Origin: Mongoliitalea lutea
Lineage (GTDB): Bacteria > Bacteroidota > Bacteroidia > Cytophagales > Cyclobacteriaceae
Length of the DNA: 64,000 nt
Assembly (NCBI RefSeq): GCF_014652135.1
Contig: NZ_BMYF01000003.1
Coordinates: 1-64,000, forward strand
Direction: 5' to 3'
Under the pieces are notes generated by a model. It searched no databases. It saw nothing but the letters and a program-made list of their open reading frames with translations, and was not told where the DNA came from. Shown one piece after another: positions 42,270-51,613 of the stretch (the stretch's first letter is position 1; each line of letters begins with the position of its first letter). Made by a program: the position numbers and the translations under genes.

Positions 42270-45200
42270 CTACTCATAAGCGCCAACCTTTACTTTTTTT
42301 ATTTCCTCATTTGACTGAATGCTTGGGAAGTACATGAGTTCTATTGTGGCGGGATTGAGGGTGTAGGTGCCTTCAAATCTTGGGATCAATGAAATGGAGA
42401 AGGTGTAGTTTCCTTTGGGTAGCTTTTCACAAAAGATAGCTGTTTGCTCAGGGAAGTATTCGCGGTGACTTTCAACCCAATGATTTGATTTTTTTTCTGC
42501 ATAAGAGCAAGAGCCTGGAATGGGTACGTTGATCATGACAAAGGACGCATCTTCTTTCACCTTTACTTCAACTTGTATTTCTATTTCTTCACCCGCTTTC
42601 CAGTATGCTTGATTGCCATTTGCATCAGTAGTTGCTATTTCGAAAACTCCTGCTGATTTTATGGGATTGGACTCCCAATACCTTTCATAGTAGGAGTAAT
42701 ATACAGGAGTTGGGCCTGTCTTTATTAGCTTGATTTCTCCTTCATCTGTTATCGTTGTGTTCTTAGATAACTCTAAAAGTTCATTTTTGGTATCGCTGAC
42801 CAATTGTATCGAAGAACCTGATTCTCCTGTGAGTGTTGGCAGTTCTTGCATGAGATTTTCGATGATTTGAGCACTTTCAAAAGTATTGGCCCAGCCAAAA
42901 CTTCCTCTTTTTTCCAAGAGATAGTTTCGAGTGCTCGCTAACAATCTTTTTTCATCCGGACGTAGCCGTTGGATGATTTTGTAGGCTAAAATCGTGTGCT
43001 GAATATCATTGTGAACGATATTAAATCCATATTCTCCAGCTCCAAAATAGGAGTTACCTAGGATAGACTTTCTTTCATACTGGAGTAATTCCGCAACGTC
43101 AAAGGGGATATCCAATCTGCTTTTCAGCTCCATCAGTCTGATTCGTTCCATGAGCGTTGATTGTGAGGAGGTTTCTAGCTTATTTACCCAATCCAGGGTA
43201 TCAAATGTGGCACCCATCACTAGTAAAGCGTTTCCGATTTGGAGCTTTTCAGTCCACTCTTCGGCATATTCTAATTGCCATATCAAGCTGGCTTCAAGAT
43301 CTTTTTGGTTGATTTTAAGGGAATATCCTTCTTCTTTGGCCTGAAATAAAGCTTCGAGCACATGTTGAGTGATCCAAAGGTTACTTGTGGAATGCTCCCA
43401 CCATCCCCAAAAGCCATTTTTCCCTTGAGTTTTTTCCAATTGTTTGATGATCCGTTCTATTTCCGTATCCTGTTGAAAGGATTCATCTTTAAGTTTGGCC
43501 AGGGATTTTGCAGCCAAGAGTGCTTTTAATTTGGAGGCCAATTGTTCGTTACAGTCATATTTGTAGGTATGGACGAAAGATATTTCCTCTGCTAAGATGG
43601 ATTGTAAATCAGAATGGAGGTACAAAGTTCCAAAAGGTAGATTAGGGTCTTTTTGTATACTGACAACCGTATCATTTTCTAGTATAGCGAAATGTCCTTT
43701 TGCTGTTTCCAATCCTTTTGGGAAAACCGGTATTTCCCGTAATTCACCATCTTCATAGCTTGTTTCAGCTCTTTGGAGACTATACTCAATACTCAAAGAA
43801 TTCTCTGCTATAATCAATAGGCTATCTAATTGAATCTGCGCTACTGAAATGGCTGGAAGCTCTTGCTGAAGGCCATCAACACTGAAACTACGGGTAACTT
43901 CACTCGGACTTGGGAGATAATTAATCGTTTTTCCGATGACCCATGAGCTATCTCCTTGTATTAAAAACCTTGGTACGCTTAACTGGGCGGCTAATGGCAA
44001 CATTGCCTTGATGCTACCTTGTGTTTGCCCTGTCCGCTTTTGATTTCCCATGGCTAGATAGAACGACTGCCAAGCGGTTATATCGTCAGGGAACTGGATT
44101 TTAAAGCTGGCTTTTCCGTCTTTGTCTGTTCGTAGCTTGGGTTGCCAAAATGCAGCATCCGAGAAGTTTTGACGAATAGATACCTTCTTTTTCAACGACT
44201 CTCCCCATAATTCTTCACTCAGGTAGGAGGGATCATTTTTAATACCTACAGATACTGCTTCAGATGTCATCAGGATTATAGCCCCGTTGCTTCCTGCTTG
44301 TCCAAATCGTGCAATGGCTTCTTTTGATTCGAGCCACTCCATACTTGAGATTTCATCAGGGCTGATCGAGGAAAAATCTCCCAGAAAAACACTTCCATTG
44401 AGTATAATCAGTGGTGGTACTCCTTGTCCTTTACTCGCTGTCCCTCTAATTATAACTTGTTTAGGAGATACCGCAATTCCTTGTACACTTCCATAGAGAC
44501 TGCTAGAAATATCTATTGGAACCACAAGAGCTTCTTCATAACTTATGGCGTTACTCATCGCTTCTTGCCTTCTTTCTTGGCCACCATAGCCTGTGATGAT
44601 AATTTCTTCTAAGGCTTGCGTATCTTCTTTTAGGTAGATATTCAGGTTTCTTTCTTTGAAGACAGAAACCTCTTCCGGTGAAAATCCTATAAATGTAATT
44701 ATCAACTCATGGGAAGTATAAGGAACTGTTAACGAAAAATATCCATTGATATCAGTAGCAGTGCCATAGTTTGTCCCTTTGATCTGTATAAGTGCACCGG
44801 GCAAAGGTTGTAAGTCTGAATGATCAAAAACATAACCTGACACCATTTTTCCAGGTCCTGAATAGGGATATTTTGAGAAATAGCTACGATTAAGTTCCGA
44901 TACCAATTTTTGCTCTTCGGAGATACTTAAGTTTTTATTGAACACATATTGCACCAAGGTCTGTGCGACGTTACTGCTAAACTCATCCTTTTCTTCCAGG
45001 GAAAAAAATCGTAATCGAAGGTAGTTCAAGCCATTGTTTTTAACTTCTATCGAATCACGGTACAGATACTTCATACCTTGGTAGAATTGCGTCATTTCAT
45101 AAAAACCTGGTGCAAGATTAGAAAATACGGTACTGCTACCGGGAAATACCCAGACTTTACTAGCGTCTTCTTTGTGGCGAAGAACAGTTGTTATCGGTGG

Positions 45201-48200
45201 AGTTGCTTCATCTGAGTTTTCGCTGATTCCTGCAACTATCAATCTCCCTTTATGATCACGGTTATTGTAAGGGTATCGGTATTGGATATTTTGTCTTCGT
45301 TTTTCTTGTAAATACCTTTCCCAAAGTTGTTCGAGCCGGTTTTCGGACCATGCGAAGTCCTGTAGGGGAAAGATGTGTTGGGAAGCATTTAAATGCCTGG
45401 GAAATTCTGCCGTTTTGATTTCTCTCATTTTGACAACGGAGGCCTGAAACTCATATTCCATTGCTGGTTCATGCAAGAGCGTATGGTTGTATCCACCCAG
45501 CAGCTGGTACGTGTATGTTCCAGCTATTGGGCCAGAAAGAATTCTTTTGCCATATTGTGTTCCAGGTATTCCAAGGAAATGGATTTGGTTGCCTTTTTTC
45601 AGGTAGGCGAATCGTTCAGTGGGAATATTTTTGAGAGGAAAAATATATGGATAGAGGGACCTTTTTTCTTGCTCAGTTAGATGTTTTTCCATGGTAATTT
45701 TTTCCAAAGGACCCTTATATGTTTCCAGATCTATAGAAAAAATCGTTTTAAATCCTTTTTTAAATTCCAAGTCATTCAGCGTTACTAAATAATCAGATGT
45801 ACGAATTTTCACTTGGTGTTTTCCAGGATTTACAGGGAAGGAGTAGGGACTTTGAATTGAATTCCAGTCAAAATAAACCGGCACATTGTCTATATAAATG
45901 ATTGCAGCGGACTGAGGTTGACCATTAATAAATAGGAAGGGAGCAAATTGGGTGATACTATCGGGGTCCATAGCATGATGTTCATAGCGCTTTTCTTGAG
46001 GGAATAGAAATTTGTAATATTCAATCGAGTCAATATGGGCCAATACTTGCCAGGTTCTTAAGTCTAATTGTTGAGTAACCTGCTGAAGTTTTTTAGGTTG
46101 ACTATTAAAACTATTGATAAAAGTTTTTCCAGACCTTGATTTTTCAAAACTGGGAACAGAAGGTGGGGAATAGTTGAATTTTTTGGTCAAAGCAAAAGCA
46201 GTGACATCTACATCAGGTACCGGATTATTTTTGTAATCAGTCACTTGGAGATTGATGGTGCTTTCTTGACCTGGAGTAATGATGTTAGGTTCTTCCAATT
46301 GAATAGTCAACTTTTTTTTTCGAAGAGGGACTCCATAGGTTGCTTTGACCATTTCCCCTGCCCAGAGATAATTTATGTTGATATAATGGTTTTGACGGCT
46401 GCTGGTTTTTCTTGAGATCGCCAGGTCTGTATCATAGCCAGATTCAATGAGTTTATTCTTCTTAAACAGATGGTAATTAACCGGTAGTTGTCGGGGATTC
46501 CTAACTAATAGTTGAAGTTGATGAGGCGTTCGTTCCGTATAGACTTGAACAAGAGGTATTTCTTCACTCAATGAAAATGTCTGCGAGTATTGATCAGAAG
46601 ATATCCGATAATGAGAAAAATGAGTGTGGATTGGGGTTTTTAGGGGCAGCTCTCCTTCAACAATGGCTACCTCATTCCCAAACTTATCCAATCCAACTAT
46701 AGTGGCCGACTTGATAGGGTTTACAAAAGATCCATTCGCTTTAAATATAATGGTATCCATACCCATTTCCATTTCAAATGGATCTCCGAAATGTTTATAG
46801 GTCACTTGTACTTGGTCTTGCCGAGCTTCGTTATCGGCTGTTAGTAGCTTGACATCTATGGTGTAAGTAAAGTCAGCGGCCGGAAAGTTTTTGGGGTCAA
46901 TGGTCAGCTGCGTGGGTCTATCTGGAAGTAGCTTTTGTTCGATGACAGCTAGGGTGTCCGGTATAAAAAGTACAGATTGATGATAGGATATTGGCTGATT
47001 TGGGGATATTACGGCCTGAATCCGGCCATCTTTGATCAAAAGACCGTTATCATCTTTGGCAGAGATGTTAATGGAAAGGTTTTCATCCTGTTGATGATGA
47101 TGCTTTGTGGTTTGAAGCTGCAATGCGATTTTATTCAACTCATATGCTTCGTAATAAAATCGGTTGTCGATCAATGATCTATCTTTAGCATCTCTTAGTT
47201 CTATCCTGTAACTTTTATCAAGCCTTAAATCCAAGGAATCTTGAAGAAGAAATTGGTATTCAAATGCCCCTTTCCTGTAGGCTTGTAATTCTCCCAGAAA
47301 AATAGGCTCGGATCCTCCCATTAGATAGGCTTTGGCTTGATTTTGTTTGGGATTACCTTGATGATTGCTAATAAATGCCTTGAAAAAAACACTGTCTTGC
47401 GGTTGGTATTTCGGTTTGTTGAAAACTAGGAATCCTTTTGGGTATTTTCTGTTGTCACCCCACCAATTGCAATGGCTATCATCAAATAAGCAGGCCGTGC
47501 GGTGATAAGCTTTTTCAAAAAAACGAGAAGTTTGATAGATACTACCCCTCGGATATCCATATTTGATGGATTGATAACTATCCACAGGAACTTTTGCAAT
47601 GAAATATACAGGCTTCCAAATGTATTGGAAAGGACTTTTGTAAAGTAATTTTTGTCCATTCCTTTTTACCCAAGAGTTATTTCTTGATTTAGTAAGCTCA
47701 AAAAATGATACCATTTCTTGGTAATTAACCACAAGCAATCCATCCGTATTTGACTTTCTTTTGCTATATGTTTGAGTAGCTGGGTCAAAAGGAATTTTTT
47801 TGGACCCAATGCTGACTTTTGCATCATTCATTATATTTCCGGCAGTATCAACTAATTGAATTAGTAAATCTTGCTCATTATTCAGGATGTGAAGTTGAAG
47901 ATTTTGAATAGAAAAGAGTGTGGTTACCTGCTGATTTTGAATGCTAAATGTTTCTAAGTAATGACCAAGTGGAAGTTTATTGGTGTAATCACTGTCCGTT
48001 GGAAAGGAATCAACTAAAGTGTGAAAGTAGGATTTGGCGATACTAGTTGGCTTGTTTTGATAGAGTATTTCAGCTTCTTGGTTGGATAATTGAAAAATAT
48101 AGGTGTAATAACTGCTCTGCCTGCTCTGTAATAAATCCTGCGCCTGCGTCAAGGTAAGCCCGACTCCAAATCCCAAAAACTGAAGAAAGAGGAAAAAGAA

Positions 48201-48236
48201 AAATTTTGCTCTCAGAAGAATATTATAACTTATCAT
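42270..48236 (-). CDS. Giant alpha-2-macroglobulin-like protein with embedded CarboxypepD/TonB-plug region
   Basis: A 1988-residue exported protein. ATG 48236 is chosen over a TTG 18 bp earlier, and a signal peptide ends near LTQAQ. Order from the N-terminus: MG2-type macroglobulin domains ('PQDSVFFKAFISNHQGNP', ~270-300), further MG repeats, then a carboxypeptidase-D-like regulatory domain (~1130-1200, 'PGALIQIKGTNYGTATDING'). A SusC-type plug follows (~1200-1310, 'VIIRGTASKG', 'GQAGSNGAIILMTSEAV'), then the A2M core (~1355, 'DDITAWQSFYLAMG'). The helical thioester domain carries the motif CNEQ at C1562 and 'GFWGWWEHSTSNLWITQHVL'. The motif predicts covalent trapping of proteases or other attackers at the cell envelope. 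It is monocistronic and repeat-flanked. Confidence 0.85.
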   Translation of the reverse strand: MISYNILLRAKFFFFLFLQFLGFGVGLTLTQAQDLLQSRQSSYYTYIFQLSNQEAEILYQNKPTSIAKSYFHTLVDSFPTDSDYTNKLPLGHYLETFSIQNQQVTTLFSIQNLQLHILNNEQDLLIQLVDTAGNIMNDAKVSIGSKKIPFDPATQTYSKRKSNTDGLLVVNYQEMVSFFELTKSRNNSWVKRNGQKLLYKSPFQYIWKPVYFIAKVPVDSYQSIKYGYPRGSIYQTSRFFEKAYHRTACLFDDSHCNWWGDNRKYPKGFLVFNKPKYQPQDSVFFKAFISNHQGNPKQNQAKAYLMGGSEPIFLGELQAYRKGAFEYQFLLQDSLDLRLDKSYRIELRDAKDRSLIDNRFYYEAYELNKIALQLQTTKHHHQQDENLSINISAKDDNGLLIKDGRIQAVISPNQPISYHQSVLFIPDTLAVIEQKLLPDRPTQLTIDPKNFPAADFTYTIDVKLLTADNEARQDQVQVTYKHFGDPFEMEMGMDTIIFKANGSFVNPIKSATIVGLDKFGNEVAIVEGELPLKTPIHTHFSHYRISSDQYSQTFSLSEEIPLVQVYTERTPHQLQLLVRNPRQLPVNYHLFKKNKLIESGYDTDLAISRKTSSRQNHYININYLWAGEMVKATYGVPLRKKKLTIQLEEPNIITPGQESTINLQVTDYKNNPVPDVDVTAFALTKKFNYSPPSVPSFEKSRSGKTFINSFNSQPKKLQQVTQQLDLRTWQVLAHIDSIEYYKFLFPQEKRYEHHAMDPDSITQFAPFLFINGQPQSAAIIYIDNVPVYFDWNSIQSPYSFPVNPGKHQVKIRTSDYLVTLNDLEFKKGFKTIFSIDLETYKGPLEKITMEKHLTEQEKRSLYPYIFPLKNIPTERFAYLKKGNQIHFLGIPGTQYGKRILSGPIAGTYTYQLLGGYNHTLLHEPAMEYEFQASVVKMREIKTAEFPRHLNASQHIFPLQDFAWSENRLEQLWERYLQEKRRQNIQYRYPYNNRDHKGRLIVAGISENSDEATPPITTVLRHKEDASKVWVFPGSSTVFSNLAPGFYEMTQFYQGMKYLYRDSIEVKNNGLNYLRLRFFSLEEKDEFSSNVAQTLVQYVFNKNLSISEEQKLVSELNRSYFSKYPYSGPGKMVSGYVFDHSDLQPLPGALIQIKGTNYGTATDINGYFSLTVPYTSHELIITFIGFSPEEVSVFKERNLNIYLKEDTQALEEIIITGYGGQERRQEAMSNAISYEEALVVPIDISSSLYGSVQGIAVSPKQVIIRGTASKGQGVPPLIILNGSVFLGDFSSISPDEISSMEWLESKEAIARFGQAGSNGAIILMTSEAVSVGIKNDPSYLSEELWGESLKKKVSIRQNFSDAAFWQPKLRTDKDGKASFKIQFPDDITAWQSFYLAMGNQKRTGQTQGSIKAMLPLAAQLSVPRFLIQGDSSWVIGKTINYLPSPSEVTRSFSVDGLQQELPAISVAQIQLDSLLIIAENSLSIEYSLQRAETSYEDGELREIPVFPKGLETAKGHFAILENDTVVSIQKDPNLPFGTLYLHSDLQSILAEEISFVHTYKYDCNEQLASKLKALLAAKSLAKLKDESFQQDTEIERIIKQLEKTQGKNGFWGWWEHSTSNLWITQHVLEALFQAKEEGYSLKINQKDLEASLIWQLEYAEEWTEKLQIGNALLVMGATFDTLDWVNKLETSSQSTLMERIRLMELKSRLDIPFDVAELLQYERKSILGNSYFGAGEYGFNIVHNDIQHTILAYKIIQRLRPDEKRLLASTRNYLLEKRGSFGWANTFESAQIIENLMQELPTLTGESGSSIQLVSDTKNELLELSKNTTITDEGEIKLIKTGPTPVYYSYYERYWESNPIKSAGVFEIATTDANGNQAYWKAGEEIEIQVEVKVKEDASFVMINVPIPGSCSYAEKKSNHWVESHREYFPEQTAIFCEKLPKGNYTFSISLIPRFEGTYTLNPATIELMYFPSIQSNEEIKKVKVGAYE

Positions 48237-48376
48237 ACGAAAAATCAAGGCCAAATCTGTTTAGTGATGAATTACCTACCTATTTAAATTAAAAAATGGA
48301 AAAATGCAAACGCTAGGATATATGAAAAAAGATGTCGGGGTACCTCTCTTTCCACATTATCTCACCACTGTTCACT

Positions 48377-48860
48377 GCTAACTATTCACTTCCAATGCTG
48401 GGGATTAAAATCCACGGCTATTGATAGGCGTATTTCCTTGAAGAGTATTTGAATCTCAACTAATAACATTCAATTCATTCGTAGGTTAAAACCCACTGAC
48501 GAAAGTTAGACCAAATTGCCTCTTGATTCCCTAATTGTTCACTTCCCACCCTAGAAGATCTGTAGAATCCCTTCATTCTAAATTCTTCATTCTTAATTGT
48601 GTCACTGCCCACAGCTAACTGTTCACTTCCAATGCCGGGGATTAAAATCCACGGCTATTGATAGGCGTATTTCCTTGAAGAGTATTTGAATCTCAACTAA
48701 TAACATTCAATTCATTCGTAGGTTAAAACCCACTGACGAAAGTTAGACCAAATTGTCTCTTGATTCCCTAATTGTTCACTTCCCACCCTAGAAGATCTGT
48801 AGAATCCCTTCATTCTAAATTCTTCATTCCACATTCTTAATTGTGTCACTGCCCACTGTT
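48377..48860. repeat. Tandem duplication of a 237-bp REP-containing unit
   Basis: Copy 1 is 48377-48613 and copy 2 is 48614-~48860, in direct orientation. They differ by a few single bases (for example GCTGGGG versus GCCGGGG) and a ~10-bp insertion near 48829. Each carries two palindromes: CAAT(A)GCCGnGGATT-type (48393-48423; 48630-48660) and GTAGGTTAAAACCCACTGAC (48481-48500; 48718-48737). The rest of the 48237-48905 gap holds GTTCACTG/CCCACTG low-complexity words and no gene. Confidence 0.9.
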
Positions 48861-48905
48861 CACTGTTGTCACTGCCCACTGTTCACTGCCCACTGCTCAC
48901 TGCTT

Positions 48906-49643
48906 TTACTCTCTATTCCTCACAAAAATCAGCTTATTCCTTCCTTTACTGCCTTCCCGTTGCTCGATTTCGAATTGGGGAAGGGAGTGAATGAGCGGGG
49001 TAAGTTTTTGGAAACCAAAATTACGGGCATCGAAATTGGGCTGCTTTTTCTGTAGCAGATTGCCAACATCTCCCATAAATGCCCATCCATCATCATCTGC
49101 TAAATCTGAAATAGTATTGTATATCAAGCGAATCAATTTCGGTCCTACTTTGTCTACATTTGCTTTTTTACTTTCCTTGGATTTTTCAGGGGAACTTTCC
49201 TGATCTTCTTTTTGAAGGATTTCCACATAGATGAATTTATCGCAAGCGACTATGAAAGGGTCAGGAGTTTTTTTCTCACCCATACCTATCACCAACATGC
49301 CTGCTTCTCGTAGACGTGTTGCCAATCGGGTAAAATCGCTGTCACTGGAAACGAGGCAGAAGCCATTGACTTTCTCAGAATACAAAATGTCCATGGCATC
49401 AATAATCATAGCGGAGTCTGTGGCATTCTTTCCAGTAGTATAACCGTATTGTTGGATTGGAGTGATGGCATTTTCTAGCAAAATATTTTTCCATTTACCT
49501 AAATGAGGCTTGGTCCAATCACCGTAAATGCGCTTGATGGTAGGGTTGCCGTACTTGGCAATTTCTTCCATCATCTCCTTAATAGGCTGTGAGGAAACAT
49601 TATCGGCATCAATTAATACGGCAATTTTGATATCTTTATCCAT
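48906..49643 (-). CDS. NYN-domain protein with OST-HTH/LOTUS domain
   Basis: A 245-residue protein. The NYN (PIN-like) nuclease domain spans ~5-135, with acidic active-site motifs 'AVLIDADNVS', 'KNATDSAMIIDAMDILY' and 'VSSDSDFTRLATRLREAGM'. A charged Glu/Lys/Ser linker (~150-168) leads to an OST-HTH/LOTUS-type RNA-binding domain (~172-245, 'DDDGWAFMGDVGNLLQKKQP'). Together these suggest RNA processing or decay. ATG 49643 is preferred over a TTG 24 bp upstream. The C-terminus abuts the low-complexity repeat tract. Confidence 0.88.
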   Translation of the reverse strand: MDKDIKIAVLIDADNVSSQPIKEMMEEIAKYGNPTIKRIYGDWTKPHLGKWKNILLENAITPIQQYGYTTGKNATDSAMIIDAMDILYSEKVNGFCLVSSDSDFTRLATRLREAGMLVIGMGEKKTPDPFIVACDKFIYVEILQKEDQESSPEKSKESKKANVDKVGPKLIRLIYNTISDLADDDGWAFMGDVGNLLQKKQPNFDARNFGFQKLTPLIHSLPQFEIEQREGSKGRNKLIFVRNRE

Positions 49644-49700
49644 GGGTAAACTCGTGTTTGCACTCAATATATAACTATTTTACACAAGAGTGAAGTTTTC

Positions 49701-49733
49701 TTTGAATTGCTTGAAAGATAAAACATAACTTTG
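49701..49733 (+). promoter_or_regulatory. Bacteroidota-type promoter for small membrane protein gene
   Basis: TTTG at 49701-49704 and TAACTTTG at 49726-49733, separated by 21 bp, fit the -33 / -7 (TAnnTTTG) arrangement. The inferred transcription start falls within a few bases of the ATG at 49742, so the mRNA may have little or no leader. Confidence 0.5.
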
Positions 49734-49741
49734 TGTTACGA

Positions 49742-49945
49742 ATGATGAACATGCAAACTAAAAACAAACAAAGCATTCTATCCTATGTCGTAGCTGGCCT
49801 GTTGGCTGGGATGTTCAATGGATTGATTATTGGTCTTTATCAAGGTGAATTGGCTTTGTGGTTGGCGGTTGGTACAGGTCTTGGCTTATCTTTTGGTTCT
49901 ATGATCGCTTGGTGGAAAGTCAAGCAACAAAATAAAAAATCTTAA
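49742..49945 (+). CDS. Small two-helix membrane protein
   Basis: A 67-residue protein with two hydrophobic helices, 'SYVVAGLLAGMFNGLIIGLY' and 'LALWLAVGTGLGLSFGSMIA', and a basic C-terminus (WWKVKQQNKKS). ATGs at 49742, 49745 and 49751 are all possible, and a good promoter just upstream leaves room for any. Function is unknown. The phosphofructokinase gene begins 57 bp after the stop. Confidence 0.6.
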   Translation: MMNMQTKNKQSILSYVVAGLLAGMFNGLIIGLYQGELALWLAVGTGLGLSFGSMIAWWKVKQQNKKS

Positions 49946-50002
49946 TTTTTTAAGACCTTTCTTCCATCATTTTTGTAAGTTGCAATATAAAATTTTAGCA
50001 AA

Positions 50003-51094
50003 ATGAAGAAGCTTTTAGTAGTTACAGGTGGGGGAGACTGCCCTGGTTTAAATGCTGTGATACGAGGAATTGCCAAGCGCGCCAAAAAAGAAAATGATTG
50101 GGAAGTATATGGCAGTAAGGAAGGATTTGTAGGTGTTTGGAGTGAGCCAACTGAATTATTGAAATTGACCAAATCGAAGACGGCAGGAATCCATGTCAAA
50201 GGTGGGACGATTTTAAAGACCACTAACCGTGCAGATCCCTTGCATTATCCTGTCAAAGATGAGCATGGAAATATCGTTATCGTAGATAAAACCAAAGAAC
50301 TTGCCGAGCGGATCAAAGCACTAGGTTTTGATGCATTGATTAACATTGGAGGGGATGGTTCCCAAAAAATATCCAAAGCACTTTTTGACCATGGTTTGCC
50401 AGTTATTGGTGTTCCAAAAACTATTGATAATGATCTTTCAGCTACGGACATGACCTTTGGCTTTCAGACAGCGGTGCAAATTGCTACAGAAAGCTTTGAC
50501 CGATTGGTAACGACAGCAGAAAGTCACTCTAGGGTCATGATTATGGAGGTGATGGGCAGAGATGCCGGTTGGATTGCCTTGCACACAGCCATTGCAGGTG
50601 GTGCAGAGATTTGTTTGATTCCTGAGATTCCTTACGATGTAAAAAAACTAGTCAAACGTATCAATGCGCGGTATGATAATGGAAGAGGTTTTGTGAACGT
50701 AGTTATAGCGGAAGGAGCAAAAGCACAAGAGGGCAGCATCGTTGCAAGAGCAGGAGATGAAGGAAGCCGTCATGTGCGCTTGGGCGGAGTTGCTTACCAA
50801 TTGTCACAGCAATTAAAAGATGCGGGTGTGACTGCCGATATTCGAGAAACAGTCTTAGGACATACCCAACGAGGAGGTACACCGGTTGCATTTGATAGAG
50901 TTTTAGCTTCTGTTTTCGGTGTAAAGGCATTTGAAATGGTCCTGAATGGAGATTTTGGGCAAATGGTGGCTTTCAAAAACAATGATTTTGTTTCTGTTCC
51001 TTTGGAAGAGGCGACAAGAGATTACAATAAAGTTGGTGAAAGCAATTACTTAATTCAAGCCGCAAAAGGCCTTGGAGTTTCTTTTGGAGATTAA
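50003..51094 (+). CDS. pfkA: 6-phosphofructokinase
   Basis: A 363-residue phosphofructokinase catalysing fructose-6-phosphate phosphorylation in glycolysis. 'VTGGGDCPGLNAVIRGIAKR' is the nucleotide loop, 'INIGGDGSQKISKAL' the phosphoryl-donor motif, 'GVPKTIDNDLSATD' the catalytic Asp motif, and 'IMEVMGRDAGWIALHTAIAG' and 'LGHTQRGGTPVAFDR' bind substrate. The donor site is mixed: GGDGS (Gly, as in ATP enzymes) with PKTIDND (Lys, as in PPi enzymes). This is seen in group III PFKs, so the donor cannot be stated. Confidence 0.93.
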   Translation: MKKLLVVTGGGDCPGLNAVIRGIAKRAKKENDWEVYGSKEGFVGVWSEPTELLKLTKSKTAGIHVKGGTILKTTNRADPLHYPVKDEHGNIVIVDKTKELAERIKALGFDALINIGGDGSQKISKALFDHGLPVIGVPKTIDNDLSATDMTFGFQTAVQIATESFDRLVTTAESHSRVMIMEVMGRDAGWIALHTAIAGGAEICLIPEIPYDVKKLVKRINARYDNGRGFVNVVIAEGAKAQEGSIVARAGDEGSRHVRLGGVAYQLSQQLKDAGVTADIRETVLGHTQRGGTPVAFDRVLASVFGVKAFEMVLNGDFGQMVAFKNNDFVSVPLEEATRDYNKVGESNYLIQAAKGLGVSFGD

Positions 51095-51105
51095 ACTGAA
51101 AAACT

Positions 51106-51549
51106 ATGAAAAGTTCATTGCTGTACTTTTTTGACAGAGATTTGCAAAAAGTCAAACACGAATTGACATGCTATAAAAAGGAAGGTAATATTTGGAGAGT
51201 TGTACCAGATGTCAATAATTCTGCTGGCAACCTGACTTTACATCTGATAGGTAATCTTAACCATTATATTGGTAAAAATATGGGGGATACAGGGTATGTA
51301 AGGGATCGAGATAAAGAGTTCTCAACGACTTTTGTACCAAGAGAGGATTTGTTGTTGATGTTGGATGAAACCAACCACATGATTACAGACTCTATTTTAC
51401 AATTTCCTGAAGATTGGTTTTCAAGAACCTATCCAGGAGGTGCCCTGAAAGAACCGATGACCTATGAGTATTACATGTTCCATTTGGTCAGTCATTTGAA
51501 TTATCATTTGGGACAAATCAATTATCACAGACGCTTATTGGATCAATAA
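51106..51549 (+). CDS. DinB-family (DUF1572-like) protein
   Basis: A 147-residue four-helix DinB/YfiT-like protein. Potential metal His residues are in 'LTLHLIGNLNHYIGKNMG' and 'YMFHLVSHLNYHLGQINYHR', matching the three-His pattern of the fold. Family members include bacillithiol transferases, but many have no known substrate. It starts 11 bp after pfkA and ends at a bidirectional terminator, so it is probably co-transcribed with pfkA. Confidence 0.85.
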   Translation: MKSSLLYFFDRDLQKVKHELTCYKKEGNIWRVVPDVNNSAGNLTLHLIGNLNHYIGKNMGDTGYVRDRDKEFSTTFVPREDLLLMLDETNHMITDSILQFPEDWFSRTYPGGALKEPMTYEYYMFHLVSHLNYHLGQINYHRRLLDQ

Positions 51550-51553
51550 AAAA

Positions 51554-51605
51554 AGCCCGACTGAAATAAAGCAGCAAACTTATTTCAATCGGGCTCATTA
51601 TTTTT
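51554..51605. terminator. Bidirectional terminator
   Basis: A 16-bp stem with one mismatch, AGCCCGACTGAAATAA (51554-51569) / TTATTTCAATCGGGCT (51580-51595), with T-rich flanks on both strands, between convergent genes. Confidence 0.9.
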
Positions 51606-51613
51606 TGGAGTAA

